Shown one piece after another: positions 26,859 to 34,938 of a stretch of 64,000 nucleotides of DNA; within the stretch, counting starts at the first letter, position 1; every line of letters begins with the position of its first letter. The stretch is from Pedobacter yulinensis (GTDB lineage Bacteria; Bacteroidota; Bacteroidia; Sphingobacteriales; Sphingobacteriaceae). The notes beneath the pieces were generated by a model, which searched no databases, had not been told where the DNA came from, and saw only the letters and a list, made by a program, of their open reading frames with translations. The position numbers and the translations under genes are program-made. The stretch covers positions 1,227,769 to 1,291,768 of the forward strand of contig NZ_KZ686268.1 in NCBI RefSeq assembly GCF_003029735.1, in the 5' to 3' direction.

Positions 26859-28349
26859 ATGCAAACGATCCTGACGGCACAGCAAATGCGCCTGGCCGAT
26901 GAACATACCATCAGCCAACGGTCCATCTCATCACTGACCCTGATGGAAGAAGCCTCCCGGGCTTTTGTCAATGCCTTTCTGGCCTGCGAAGCTGACAAAA
27001 AGGTAAGCATCCATGTTTTTGCCGGCCAGGGCAATAATGGTGGCGACGGACTGGCCATTGCACGGCTGCTCCAGGCCGAAGGATACCCCGGACTGCAGGT
27101 AAGCATTGCTGCCTTTACCGGACGTCAGAGTGCCGATTTTTCCGTAAACCTGGCCAGGCTAAAGGAAGCCGGTATCGAGCCTGTGTGGATTACCGTGCCC
27201 GGCAGGGTACCGGACAGTTCGGCAGTCGTTATCGACGCGTTGTTTGGTTCCGGGCTGAACAGGCCGCTCGATGAAAATTATAACCGGCTCGCCGCGCAGA
27301 TCAATCACATGGGTGCCAGGGTGTACGCAGTCGATGTACCAAGTGGCCTGGCTTCGGAGCGCCCTTTTCCCGGCGAATACAATGGGGTCCGGGCACTGCG
27401 GACATTTACTTTCCAGCGGCCTAAACGAAGTTTTTTCTTGCCGGAATCTGCGGCCGCCCAACAGGCTTTTGAGGTACTGGATATTGGCTTGGATGAGCGG
27501 TTCATCGAATCGCAGCACTCAGATATGGTGCTGCTGGAGCCGGAAGATATGCGTTCGCTGCTACGGCCCAGGAAACCATTCAGCCACAAGGGCACATATG
27601 GGCATGCGTTGCTGGTTGCGGGAAGTCCGGCCACTATGGGAGCGGCCTTGCTTGCGGCGAAAGGTTGCTTAAACGCGGGGGCCGGCCTGACTACCCTTGC
27701 CATTCCTGCCAGCGGGCTGACGGCATTGAATACTGCCCTGCCCGAAGTGATGGCCCTGCCAGAGGCAGAAATGGCAAACGCCGCAGGGCTTGCCCGGTTC
27801 AGCGTTCTGGCCGCCGGCCCCGGGCTGGGTACCGATGAAAGTGCAGCAGCGAAGGTCAACCTGTTGCTGACCACCGGGCGGCCCCTGCTGCTCGATGCAG
27901 ATGCTCTCAATATCCTGGCTGACCGACAATGGCTTGATCGCTTGCCTTGCGGTTCCGTGCTTACACCGCACATGAAAGAATTTGACCGCTTGTTTGGGCC
28001 TGCAACAGACTGGAATGAACGGCTGGAAAACGCGCTCGGCCAGGCTACAGCCAGGAAGATCACGATCGTACTAAAAAATCAGTATACCTTTGTTGTGCCG
28101 CCGGGGGGCAGGGCATTTGTCAATCCGACCGGAGACCCCGCTATGGCGCAGGGTGGTATGGGCGATGTGCTGACGGGAATTTTGGCGGCCCTGCTTGCGC
28201 AAGGATACGCGGCCGATGACGCTTGCAAGATCGGGTGTTACATACACGGGGCAGCCGGCATGCGCCTGGCAAGCCAGCAGTTTGTGGTCAGCGCCTCGGC
28301 GGTTGCAGCCGAAATACCGGCGGTTTTAAAACATTGTTTGTTAAATTGA
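26859..28349 (+). CDS. nnr: Bifunctional NAD(P)H-hydrate epimerase / ADP-dependent dehydratase
   Basis: A fusion of about 496 residues that repairs damaged NADH and NADPH hydrates. The N-terminal YjeF_N epimerase domain (1-210) has GQGNNGGDGLAIARLL; the C-terminal ribokinase-like dehydratase domain (225-496) has the YGHALLVAGSP start, LLDADALN and the NPTGDPAMAQGGMGDVLTG nucleotide-binding motif. I chose the ATG at 26859 because it gives the family-standard MQTILTAQQMRLADEH; a TTG and an ATG lie a few codons upstream. Its 3' end overlaps that of the convergent anti-sigma gene by 9 bp. Confidence 0.94.
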   Translation: MQTILTAQQMRLADEHTISQRSISSLTLMEEASRAFVNAFLACEADKKVSIHVFAGQGNNGGDGLAIARLLQAEGYPGLQVSIAAFTGRQSADFSVNLARLKEAGIEPVWITVPGRVPDSSAVVIDALFGSGLNRPLDENYNRLAAQINHMGARVYAVDVPSGLASERPFPGEYNGVRALRTFTFQRPKRSFFLPESAAAQQAFEVLDIGLDERFIESQHSDMVLLEPEDMRSLLRPRKPFSHKGTYGHALLVAGSPATMGAALLAAKGCLNAGAGLTTLAIPASGLTALNTALPEVMALPEAEMANAAGLARFSVLAAGPGLGTDESAAAKVNLLLTTGRPLLLDADALNILADRQWLDRLPCGSVLTPHMKEFDRLFGPATDWNERLENALGQATARKITIVLKNQYTFVVPPGGRAFVNPTGDPAMAQGGMGDVLTGILAALLAQGYAADDACKIGCYIHGAAGMRLASQQFVVSASAVAAEIPAVLKHCLLN

Positions 28350-29204
28350 TACGGCTCCCATTACAACCATGCGCTCCAGCGTTGGGTTTTTGCTTCCTCC
28401 GGCTGGTTCGAGTGTAACGGCAAATGCCTGCGCAGTTGCGATCTCTTTCATGCGGATCATCATGCTGCTGGTATCTTTGCCTGCATCGAAGACGCCCAGG
28501 TCTACAGGTTTGCCGTTAACCAGTGCCCAAAGCTGGTATTGGTGGTTTTTGTCGTGCTCAGGCAGCTTGAGGTTTACGTTGTTGACCATAACCTGTTTGC
28601 TTTCTTTGTGCCAGTAAACCATCATCCGTGCTTCAGGAGCCTGTGCGGTACCGGCGAGTCTGACAGCCGACCAGCCTGCATCTGCATTCATGTTCAGCAT
28701 GGTTCTCAGCTCTTCATTGCTTTTTAGCATGTAGGTTGCATTGCGGGTATACTGCTGGTTTTGCAGGCTCAGGCCTGTTATGCGTTCGCGGGCAGCACTT
28801 AATTCACTGTAGGTGTAAAACAGCGCACCGGCACTGACAACAAGCAGTGTAACGGCAGCGGCCAGCCAGAACTGCAGCCTGCGTAACCGGGCAGACTGGT
28901 TCCCTGTTTCAGGATCAGTGACCGTTTGGTGCTGGGGCGGAACTGCCGCAGCCACGGGCGATGCGGGTAATGAAATTGCGGGGCCTATTTCAGCAAAGAT
29001 GCGCTGCCCGACCGCGGTGTCTGGTTCAATGGCGTTGCTTTGTGCATACTGCTCCAGCGCAAGCTCAATTGCAGCGATCTCATCAGCGATCTCCGGGTGT
29101 TTCACGGCGAGAGCCTGCACTTCTGCGGCTTCTTCATGCGAAAGCTCACCCAGCACGTACAGCTCGAGAATTCCTGATTCCAAATATGATCTGATATCTT
29201 CCAC
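28341..29204 (-). CDS. Anti-sigma factor, RskA-type
   Basis: A 287-residue single-pass membrane protein. The cytoplasmic N-terminus (1-115) contains a helical anti-sigma region (LYVLGELSHEEAAEV) without the His-Cys-Cys zinc motif. One transmembrane helix lies at about 123-145, then a periplasmic coil and an RskA domain (about 180-287, with HQYQLWALVNGKPVDLGVFD). It should hold the adjacent ECF sigma factor at the membrane until a signal releases it. The sigma gene lies 2 nt upstream in the same direction. The signal is unknown. Confidence 0.9.
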   Translation of the reverse strand: MEDIRSYLESGILELYVLGELSHEEAAEVQALAVKHPEIADEIAAIELALEQYAQSNAIEPDTAVGQRIFAEIGPAISLPASPVAAAVPPQHQTVTDPETGNQSARLRRLQFWLAAAVTLLVVSAGALFYTYSELSAARERITGLSLQNQQYTRNATYMLKSNEELRTMLNMNADAGWSAVRLAGTAQAPEARMMVYWHKESKQVMVNNVNLKLPEHDKNHQYQLWALVNGKPVDLGVFDAGKDTSSMMIRMKEIATAQAFAVTLEPAGGSKNPTLERMVVMGAVSI

Positions 29205-29206
29205 CG

Positions 29207-29758
29207 CTAATTAAAGTTCTTTCTCAATTCCATGATGGCCAAGCGTATCCGGGTCTTGACCGTACCCAATGGCAAATCTAAGGTTTCTGCAACCTCGACG
29301 TGTGTATATCCCTTAAAATAGACGAGTTCCAATACCCTTTGTAAATCCGGCTTCAAACTTCCCATTAAATCTCTCATCCCTAACGTATCGGGGTTAAAAC
29401 TCACATTGTTTCCCCTGTCGATATCATTTACGTTATTTTCAATGTCCTGGTTTTTTGCCGCGTTCTTAAAATCTTTGGAACGAAGTTTATCAATACTCAG
29501 GTTCCTGGCAATGTTCATCATCCAGGTAAAAAGACGGCCTTTTGAAGAATCGTAGCTGTCTGCCGAATTCCAGATCTTCAGAAAAGTTTCCTGCAGCAGG
29601 TCTTCGGCGATCTCGGTCTGGATAACGATGCGTGAAATAACACCATACAGCGCTGCCGAATACATTTGATAAAGGCGCTTCAGAATGACCGGATCTCTGC
29701 GTTGCAGAGCAAGGACAAGTTCAGGCTCAGAAATAGGTGTTTTTTTCAGTGATGTCAC
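29207..29758 (-). CDS. ECF-type RNA polymerase sigma factor
   Basis: A 183-residue sigma-70 family factor with region 2 (about 25-95; DLLQETFLKIWNSADSYD then RLFTWMMNIARNLSIDKLRS) and region 4 (about 125-180; YFKGYTHVEVAETLDLPLGTVKTR, a helix-turn-helix). Pairing with an RskA-type anti-sigma suggests the SigK-like group. It is the first gene of the sigma/anti-sigma unit. I see no clear self-regulated promoter in the 50 nt between it and lipA. Confidence 0.93.
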   Translation of the reverse strand: MTSLKKTPISEPELVLALQRRDPVILKRLYQMYSAALYGVISRIVIQTEIAEDLLQETFLKIWNSADSYDSSKGRLFTWMMNIARNLSIDKLRSKDFKNAAKNQDIENNVNDIDRGNNVSFNPDTLGMRDLMGSLKPDLQRVLELVYFKGYTHVEVAETLDLPLGTVKTRIRLAIMELRKNFN

Positions 29759-29807
29759 TCCAGTTGGCTAAGATAAAGAATTAAACAGCAAAATGAAGTC
29801 TTTGTTT

Positions 29808-30698
29808 TTAGTCAATGAGTGCGAGATCAAAGAGGTGTTTCTCTGCGTGGTACGAGGAGCGCACAAGCGGTCCGCTTTCCACGTACTTCAGTCCCCTGGC
29901 CAGGCCTTCTTCCTTGTATTTGGCAAACTGGTCCGGGTGGATCCAGTCTACCACCGGGTGGTGGCTTTTTGTCGGCTGCAGGTACTGACCCAGCGTCAGG
30001 ATGTGTACGCCGTTCGCTACCAGGTCGTCCATGGCTTCGTAAATATCGTCTTCGGTTTCGCCAAGGCCGAGCATGATACCGGTCTTTGTGCGCAACCGGT
30101 GTTCTGAAATCCTTTTCAGGCATTCCAGGCTGCGGTCATATTTGGCCTGTATACGTACCTGCCGGGTAAGGCGGCGTACCGTTTCCATATTGTGCGATAC
30201 CACCTCTGGCCGCTCTTCCAATACACGGTACAGGTTATCCCATTGTCCTTTGAAATCAGGGATCAGCGTTTCCAGTGTCGTTTCGGGACTTTCCCGTCTG
30301 ATGGCCTGCAGGGTTTCGGCCCAGATGATGGATCCGCCATCTTTCAGGTCGTCACGGTCTACAGAAGTAATGACGCAGTGTTTCACCCCCATGAGCCTCA
30401 CTGAGTCTGCTACGCGGTTCGGCTCGCCGGCGTCGACAGCCAGCGGGCGCCCGGTTGCCACTGCGCAAAAAGAACAGGAGCGCGTACAGATATTACCGAG
30501 GATCATGAATGTAGCCGTTCCGGCTCCCCAGCACTCGCCCATATTCGGGCAATTGCCGCTCTCGCAGATCGTATGCAGCTTGTGTGTGTCGACCAGGTTA
30601 CGTACCTGGGCGTACTCTTTGCCAACCGGTAGCTTAACACGAAGCCAGTCCGGTTTTCTCTTTACCTCTACTGCGGGAACTACAGGCAATTCAATCAT
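29808..30698 (-). CDS. lipA: Lipoyl synthase
   Basis: A 296-residue radical-SAM enzyme that inserts two sulfur atoms into protein-bound octanoate to make lipoate. It has both iron-sulfur sites: the auxiliary CxxxxCxxxxxC in [12 protein letters not shown] and the radical-SAM CxxxCxxC in CTRSCSFC. The conserved C-terminal RSSYHAE is present. I chose the ATG at 30698 (MIELPVVP); a -7 box ends 4 nt upstream. Lipoate serves the 2-oxoacid dehydrogenases, which links it functionally to the fused E1 gene at 50-52 kb. No lipB is adjacent. Confidence 0.96.
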   Translation of the reverse strand: MIELPVVPAVEVKRKPDWLRVKLPVGKEYAQVRNLVDTHKLHTICESGNCPNMGECWGAGTATFMILGNICTRSCSFCAVATGRPLAVDAGEPNRVADSVRLMGVKHCVITSVDRDDLKDGGSIIWAETLQAIRRESPETTLETLIPDFKGQWDNLYRVLEERPEVVSHNMETVRRLTRQVRIQAKYDRSLECLKRISEHRLRTKTGIMLGLGETEDDIYEAMDDLVANGVHILTLGQYLQPTKSHHPVVDWIHPDQFAKYKEEGLARGLKYVESGPLVRSSYHAEKHLFDLALID

Positions 30699-30702
30699 AT
30701 TA

Positions 30703-30710
30703 CAAAGGTA
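30703..30710 (-). promoter_or_regulatory. -7 box TAnnTTTG in front of lipA
   Basis: The minus strand reads TACCTTTG, then TAAT, then ATG. The mRNA is predicted to be leaderless. A TTTCG lies 20 nt upstream at the -33 position. Confidence 0.48.
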
Positions 30711-30877
30711 AAGAATAGAAAACAAATCAGCGAAAAACAGACTGTCGGCGGCATGTAAGAAGATGTGCCTTGCTTACACCGTTCCCTGAGCCCTGCCATT
30801 TTCACAAGAACTTCAAATTTAGGCCCTAAGCCGCCGAATTTGCCCGAGAAAGCGTAATCTTGTAAAAAAAACCAACG

Positions 30878-31282
30878 ATGGCAACCTCGAAAATAACTTA
30901 TAACGGTGGTTTGCGGACCACTTCTGTACACCTGAAATCTGGTAGTGAAATCCTGACCGATGCCCCGGTCGATAACAAAGGAAAAGGGGAGGCTTTTTCG
31001 CCCACCGATCTGTTGGCAACATCACTGGGAAATTGTATGCTTACTATTGCCGGGATTGCGGCGGCTGAACATGGTTTCAGTATCGACGGTACAACGGCCG
31101 AAGTAACGAAGGTTATGGGCGAACAGCCACGCCGCGTTGTTGAGATCATCGTCGATTTTCAGTTTCCTGACCAGCAGTACAGCGACAAACAGAAAGCCAT
31201 CATTGAACATTCGGCAAGAACCTGCCCGGTCGCACACAGTTTACACCCTGATATTGTAAAAACCATCAGGTTCAATTATTAA
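30878..31282 (+). CDS. OsmC/Ohr-family protein
   Basis: A 134-residue protein of the OsmC superfamily, which contains thiol-dependent peroxidases that reduce organic hydroperoxides. Both redox cysteines are in place, one in LGNCMLTIAG and one in ARTCPVAHSL, with the family's DLLATSLG helix before the first. Dimeric OsmC proteins use a low-molecular-weight thiol or lipoyl carriers for re-reduction; bacillithiol genes and lipA are both in this window, but a functional link is only a suggestion. Monocistronic, ATG start without Shine-Dalgarno. Confidence 0.92.
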   Translation: MATSKITYNGGLRTTSVHLKSGSEILTDAPVDNKGKGEAFSPTDLLATSLGNCMLTIAGIAAAEHGFSIDGTTAEVTKVMGEQPRRVVEIIVDFQFPDQQYSDKQKAIIEHSARTCPVAHSLHPDIVKTIRFNY

Positions 31283-31337
31283 TCCGATATTTTTTCTATT
31301 TCCTGGCAAAAGGCAGGAATTTTGTTGAGAATCGTTC

Positions 31338-31345
31338 TAAATTTG
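31338..31345 (+). promoter_or_regulatory. -7 box of mqo
   Basis: TAAATTTG ends 18 nt before the mqo ATG. No correctly spaced -33 TTG is seen. Confidence 0.4.
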
Positions 31346-31363
31346 CGCATCGCGAGAAAATGA

Positions 31364-32869
31364 ATGAAAAATAGATCGAAAACCGAGTTTAAGGCAGATG
31401 CAGATGTTATTTTAATTGGCGCAGGGATCATGAGTGCTACCTTGGGCGTCATGCTGAAAGAACTCAACCCGGCACTTAAAATAGAAATTTACGAGCGTTT
31501 GGATATAGCCGCTGCAGAGAGCTCTGACGCCTGGAACAATGCGGGCACAGGACATTCGGCTTTTTGCGAACTGAATTATACTCCCGAACTTCCTGATGGC
31601 AGTGTCGAAACAAGTAAGGCCTTCAAAATTGCCGAGTCTTTCGAGGTGTCTAAACAGTTCTGGGCCTACCTGCTTGATAAAGGTATTGTTTCAGATCCCG
31701 GAAGTTTTATCCGGAACATACCCCACATGAGTTTTGTATGGGGAGAAAAGAATGTCTCATACCTCAGAAAGCGTTTTGAAGCGCTGCAAAAAGGTGTGCT
31801 GTTCAGCGACATGAAGTACACCGAGTCTTTCGACGAGATCAAGTCGTGGATACCCCTGGTGATGCAGGGCCGCGACCGGACAGAAAAGGTGGCTGCCACG
31901 CGAATGGATATCGGTACCGATGTCAATTTCGGCGCCCTGACCCGGGCCATGTTCAATACCCTGAAAGATACGTCGCCGCTTTATTTTAACCATGATGTCA
32001 GAAGCCTGAAACGAAACCGTGAAGGGGGCTGGAAAGTCGTGGTACGCGACCTGGCTACACGCGAGAAACGAAGCCGCACGGCACGTTTTGTTTTTATAGG
32101 CGCCGGCGGAGGCTCACTGCCCCTGCTGGAAAAGTCTGATATTCCTGAAGGAAAAGGTTTTGGCGGTTTCCCGGTTAGCGGACAATGGCTGAAATGTACC
32201 AACGAAGAGGTGATTGGACGTCACCACGCCAAAGTATACGGTAAGGCGGCAGTCGGGGCACCCCCCATGTCTGTGCCCCACCTCGATACACGCATGATCG
32301 ACGGCAAACAAGCCTTGCTGTTTGGTCCTTATGCGGGCTTTTCGACCAAATTCCTGAAACATGGCTCGTACTTCGATTTGCCGTTATCCATTAAACTGAA
32401 CAACATCAGGCCAATGCTGTCGGCCGGTATCCATAACCTTCCGCTCACCAAATACCTTATTGACCAGGTCAGACAATCGAATGAAGACCGTCTGGCAGCG
32501 CTGCGTGAGTACATGCCCGAGGCGCAAATGAAGGACTGGGAACTTGAAACTGCGGGACAGCGCGTCCAGGTTATTAAAAAAGACGAGGAGCAGGGCGGAA
32601 TCCTGGAGTTCGGGACCGAAGTAGTCAGCGCAGCCGATGGCTCGATCGCCGCGTTACTCGGTGCCTCGCCGGGAGCCTCTACCGCCGTCTCGATCATGAT
32701 CGACCTGCTGCACCGTTGTTTCAAGGACGAGGTTGAGAGTGCCGCCTGGCAGCAGAAATTGCGCGAGATGATCCCAACCTATGGCAAGTCACTTTCGGCC
32801 AACGAAGACCTTTGCCGGGAAGTCCGGGAGCGCACGGCACGGTCTCTGCATATTGAAGCAACAGCCTAA
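31364..32869 (+). CDS. mqo: Malate:quinone oxidoreductase
   Basis: A 501-residue FAD-dependent, membrane-associated enzyme that oxidises malate to oxaloacetate and passes electrons to quinone, replacing or adding to NAD-linked malate dehydrogenase in the TCA cycle. The FAD-binding N-terminus is ADVILIGAGIMSATLG; the Mqo signatures NNAGTGHSAFCELNYTP, GAGGGSLPLLEKS and FGPYAGFSTKFLK follow. The C-terminus ends with the LLGASPGAS segment typical of the family. Length is normal. The gene stands alone; a hairpin with a short T-run lies 200 nt downstream. Confidence 0.96.
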   Translation: MKNRSKTEFKADADVILIGAGIMSATLGVMLKELNPALKIEIYERLDIAAAESSDAWNNAGTGHSAFCELNYTPELPDGSVETSKAFKIAESFEVSKQFWAYLLDKGIVSDPGSFIRNIPHMSFVWGEKNVSYLRKRFEALQKGVLFSDMKYTESFDEIKSWIPLVMQGRDRTEKVAATRMDIGTDVNFGALTRAMFNTLKDTSPLYFNHDVRSLKRNREGGWKVVVRDLATREKRSRTARFVFIGAGGGSLPLLEKSDIPEGKGFGGFPVSGQWLKCTNEEVIGRHHAKVYGKAAVGAPPMSVPHLDTRMIDGKQALLFGPYAGFSTKFLKHGSYFDLPLSIKLNNIRPMLSAGIHNLPLTKYLIDQVRQSNEDRLAALREYMPEAQMKDWELETAGQRVQVIKKDEEQGGILEFGTEVVSAADGSIAALLGASPGASTAVSIMIDLLHRCFKDEVESAAWQQKLREMIPTYGKSLSANEDLCREVRERTARSLHIEATA

Positions 32870-33183
32870 GGCCTGAGCCCCCGTGATATGCCGGGATAGC
32901 TGCGCCCGACCGGTTAAAGGCCCAGGGACTCGGCACCTGAGCATCTGTATGTGATCTTTATGATCAGCGCGGCAGGTCGCAGTTAAATACTGCGAAGGTT
33001 ATGATTTGCCCCGGCCGGTTGCTTAAGGTTAATCAATGGGCAAAACCATCAATAACTCATACAAGCCCCGACCCCTCCGCATGGCCGGGCTGAGGGTCTT
33101 TTTGCCGGAAGTTTGACAGTGCAGCCGGCGGCGAGTAATTACAGCCTGTAGTTTTCCGTTTCGGGGATAGTGCGAACGCGCAG
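32870..33183. other. Gap of about 314 bp between mqo and ytxJ
   Basis: I see no convincing gene here. The only structure is a GC-rich hairpin, GACCCCTC...GAGGGTC at about 33070-33098, followed by five T residues, which could end mqo transcription. The rest gives only short, non-conserved-looking reading frames on the minus strand. Confidence 0.5.
33070..33103 (+). terminator. Possible mqo terminator
   Basis: GACCC(C)TC pairs with GAGGGTC around a GC-rich loop and leads into TTTTT. Distance from the mqo stop (about 200 nt) lowers confidence. Confidence 0.4.
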
Positions 33184-33513
33184 CTACCGGATCTCGCCGG
33201 CAACTTCCTCTGCCGAAATATCGCCGTGCGACGATTCCAACACGCAATCGCCATTCCTGATCAGCAGTACCTGCGGGCTCTGGTGCGCCACACTGAAGTC
33301 TTCGGCAATCTGGTTTGAAATTTCCCGGTACTGGATCAGATCAAGGAAATACAGCGGAACGTCTGATGGCAGTAGATCGCCATCCATTTCAAAACGCCTC
33401 TTTGCCATGGCGCTGATGGGACAGCGCGTACTGTGTTTGAAGATGACGCTGTATCCGTCCCTGTTCTTGATTTCCTCAAGTTGCTCTTTCGTAGAAAATG
33501 CTATCCAATCCAT
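33184..33513 (-). CDS. ytxJ: Bacillithiol system redox-active protein YtxJ
   Basis: A 109-residue thioredoxin-fold protein of the YtxJ (BrxC) family. A single active-site cysteine (Cys31) sits in TRCPIS, the monothiol pattern of this group, and the following helix and SPQVLLI cis-proline segment fit the fold. In Firmicutes, BrxC is a bacilliredoxin-like partner that removes bacillithiol from S-bacillithiolated proteins. The presence of bshA and ypdA in the same window supports that role. It starts 12 nt after the ribH stop in the same direction, so the two may share a transcript. Confidence 0.88.
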   Translation of the reverse strand: MDWIAFSTKEQLEEIKNRDGYSVIFKHSTRCPISAMAKRRFEMDGDLLPSDVPLYFLDLIQYREISNQIAEDFSVAHQSPQVLLIRNGDCVLESSHGDISAEEVAGEIR

Positions 33514-33525
33514 CTTGTAGTTGTT

Positions 33526-34017
33526 TTACAGACTTGCAGCCAACTCAGCCATTTTCAGGGCGGTGATTGCTGCTTCGTCTCCTTTGTTTCCATGTTTGCC
33601 GCCTGACCGGTCAAGGGCCTGCTCCTGGTTGTCTGTGGTCAGCACACCGAAAATAACCGGCTTGCTGTGTTTGATGCCTACATTTGTCAGTCCCTGGGCA
33701 ACCGCGTCACAGATGAAATCGAAATGACGCGTTTCTCCCTGGATCACACAGCCCAGGCAAATAACACCGTCCAGCTCAGGTTGTTTTGAGAGCAGCAACT
33801 CAGCACCAACAGTTAGTTCAAAACTTCCCGGTACAGTTACAGACAAGATGTGATCATCAGACACGCCATGCGCCTTTAATGTGTTAAGGGCACCTTCATA
33901 AAGGCTTCCGGTAATGGCTGCATTCCATTCGGCCACGACGATGCCGAATTTAAAGCCGGTACCTGTAGGTACCGTCGTGTGCGAAAAATCTGAAAGGTTT
34001 TTTAGTTGTGTTGCCAT
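33526..34017 (-). CDS. ribH: 6,7-dimethyl-8-ribityllumazine synthase
   Basis: A 163-residue riboflavin pathway enzyme that condenses 5-amino-6-ribitylaminouracil with 3,4-dihydroxybutanone phosphate; it forms pentamers or capsids in the cytoplasm. Motifs in order: VVAEWNAAITGSLYEGA, VPGSFELTVGAELLL, CLGCVIQGETRHFDFIC (catalytic His in RHFDF) and FGVLTTDNQEQALDRSGG. No FMN riboswitch is visible in the 130 nt upstream, which hold instead the terminator of the neighbouring TPR gene. ytxJ follows closely downstream. Confidence 0.96.
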   Translation of the reverse strand: MATQLKNLSDFSHTTVPTGTGFKFGIVVAEWNAAITGSLYEGALNTLKAHGVSDDHILSVTVPGSFELTVGAELLLSKQPELDGVICLGCVIQGETRHFDFICDAVAQGLTNVGIKHSKPVIFGVLTTDNQEQALDRSGGKHGNKGDEAAITALKMAELAASL

Positions 34018-34096
34018 ATTCTGCAGGTACGTTTAATGTGTCATGCCCGGTAGACCGGAGCGTTTACCGCAGTGGTGCCGCCGCAAGGTCCGGGCC

Positions 34097-34129
34097 AAAA
34101 AAAAAGACCCCGCCCGTGGCGAAGTCTTT
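34097..34129 (-). terminator. Rho-independent terminator of the TPR membrane protein gene
   Basis: On the minus strand, AAAGACTTCGCC and GGCGGGGTCTTT form a 12-bp stem with two G-U pairs, followed by a run of nine T residues. Confidence 0.85.
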
Positions 34130-34147
34130 GAAAAGCTTTTGTCTTAA

Positions 34148-34813
34148 TTACTTGGTTTTTGCCTCAGCGCGGGCAATGTATGCATCGATCATCTGCGCTT
34201 CCTGGCTTTCAGGATATTGCGTTTTAATTTTTGTATAGGCCTCTGCTGCAGCTTTATAGTCTTTCTGAGCTTCCTGAACCAGGCCCAGTTTTTTCAGAAA
34301 CATGGGCGACGTGAACTTTGCATTTTTATCTGCTGCTTTCTGGTAATAACTTGCCGCCTGTTTGTAGTCTTTCAGTTCACTATAGGCATCGCCAAGCAGG
34401 CCAAGTGCAAGCGGGTCTGCTACCGGGCTGCCGGTTGAACTGTATTTGTTCAACGCATCTACCGCTTTTTTGTACTCGCCTTTGCGCAGGTAAATACCAC
34501 CCAGGTACAGGTTGGCTAGGTTCGCTGACTTGGTGTTGTTGTATTCTTCGGCAATCTTCTCAAGGCCGGGGTAACCGCCTTCGCCTTTAATCGCTTTATC
34601 TGCAAGTGAATCGATACCGAGGTATTGCTCGGCTCTGAACATCTGGGCAGCAGCTTCCTGTGCACGGTCTTTCAGGTAAACATTCTGGTACCAGATGTAG
34701 ATGCCCGCCAATACGACGATCGCACCTGCAATGAACAGAATGCTCTTGCTGTTTTCTTCAAAGAAAGAACCCTTTCTCACCTTTACTGTTGTCTCTTTTT
34801 CTGTCGCAGACAT
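34148..34813 (-). CDS. Membrane-anchored TPR protein (YfgM-like)
   Basis: A 221-residue protein: a basic cytoplasmic N-terminus (1-25), one transmembrane helix at about 26-46 (ILFIAGAIVVLAGIYIWY) and a periplasmic domain of tetratricopeptide repeats from about residue 60, for example ANLYLGGIYLRKGEYKKAVDAL and GLLGDAYSELKDYKQAASYYQKA. The layout matches YfgM-type ancillary translocon proteins, which aid export of envelope proteins, but no partner gene is adjacent. It has a full promoter upstream and a strong terminator, so it is expressed alone. Confidence 0.82.
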   Translation of the reverse strand: MSATEKETTVKVRKGSFFEENSKSILFIAGAIVVLAGIYIWYQNVYLKDRAQEAAAQMFRAEQYLGIDSLADKAIKGEGGYPGLEKIAEEYNNTKSANLANLYLGGIYLRKGEYKKAVDALNKYSSTGSPVADPLALGLLGDAYSELKDYKQAASYYQKAADKNAKFTSPMFLKKLGLVQEAQKDYKAAAEAYTKIKTQYPESQEAQMIDAYIARAEAKTK

Positions 34814-34837
34814 AGTTGTTTAAAAAAATTAAGTGTG

Positions 34838-34867
34838 CAAAAATACAATATTCGGCCAAAGTATCAA
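34838..34867 (-). promoter_or_regulatory. TPR-gene promoter, TTG-N19-TATTTTTG
   Basis: On the minus strand TTG (34867-34865) and TATTTTTG (34845-34838) are 19 nt apart, fitting the Bacteroidota consensus. The leader is about 20 nt. Confidence 0.62.
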
Positions 34868-34921
34868 CCCCCTGCTGAAAGTATTTGATTAATCTTTAGC
34901 GTATTAAAGACGGCAAAAGGT

Positions 34922-34929
34922 TAACTTTG
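34922..34929 (+). promoter_or_regulatory. -7 box in front of recF
   Basis: TAACTTTG ends 9 nt before the recF ATG, predicting a leader of about 5 nt. No spaced -33 TTG is seen. Confidence 0.42.
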
Positions 34930-34938
34930 AAGCCTGAC

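Noticed and set aside
34018-34147. FMN riboswitch upstream of ribH
   Set aside because: The 130 nt contain only the terminator of the neighbouring TPR gene and no conserved riboswitch elements that I can recognise.
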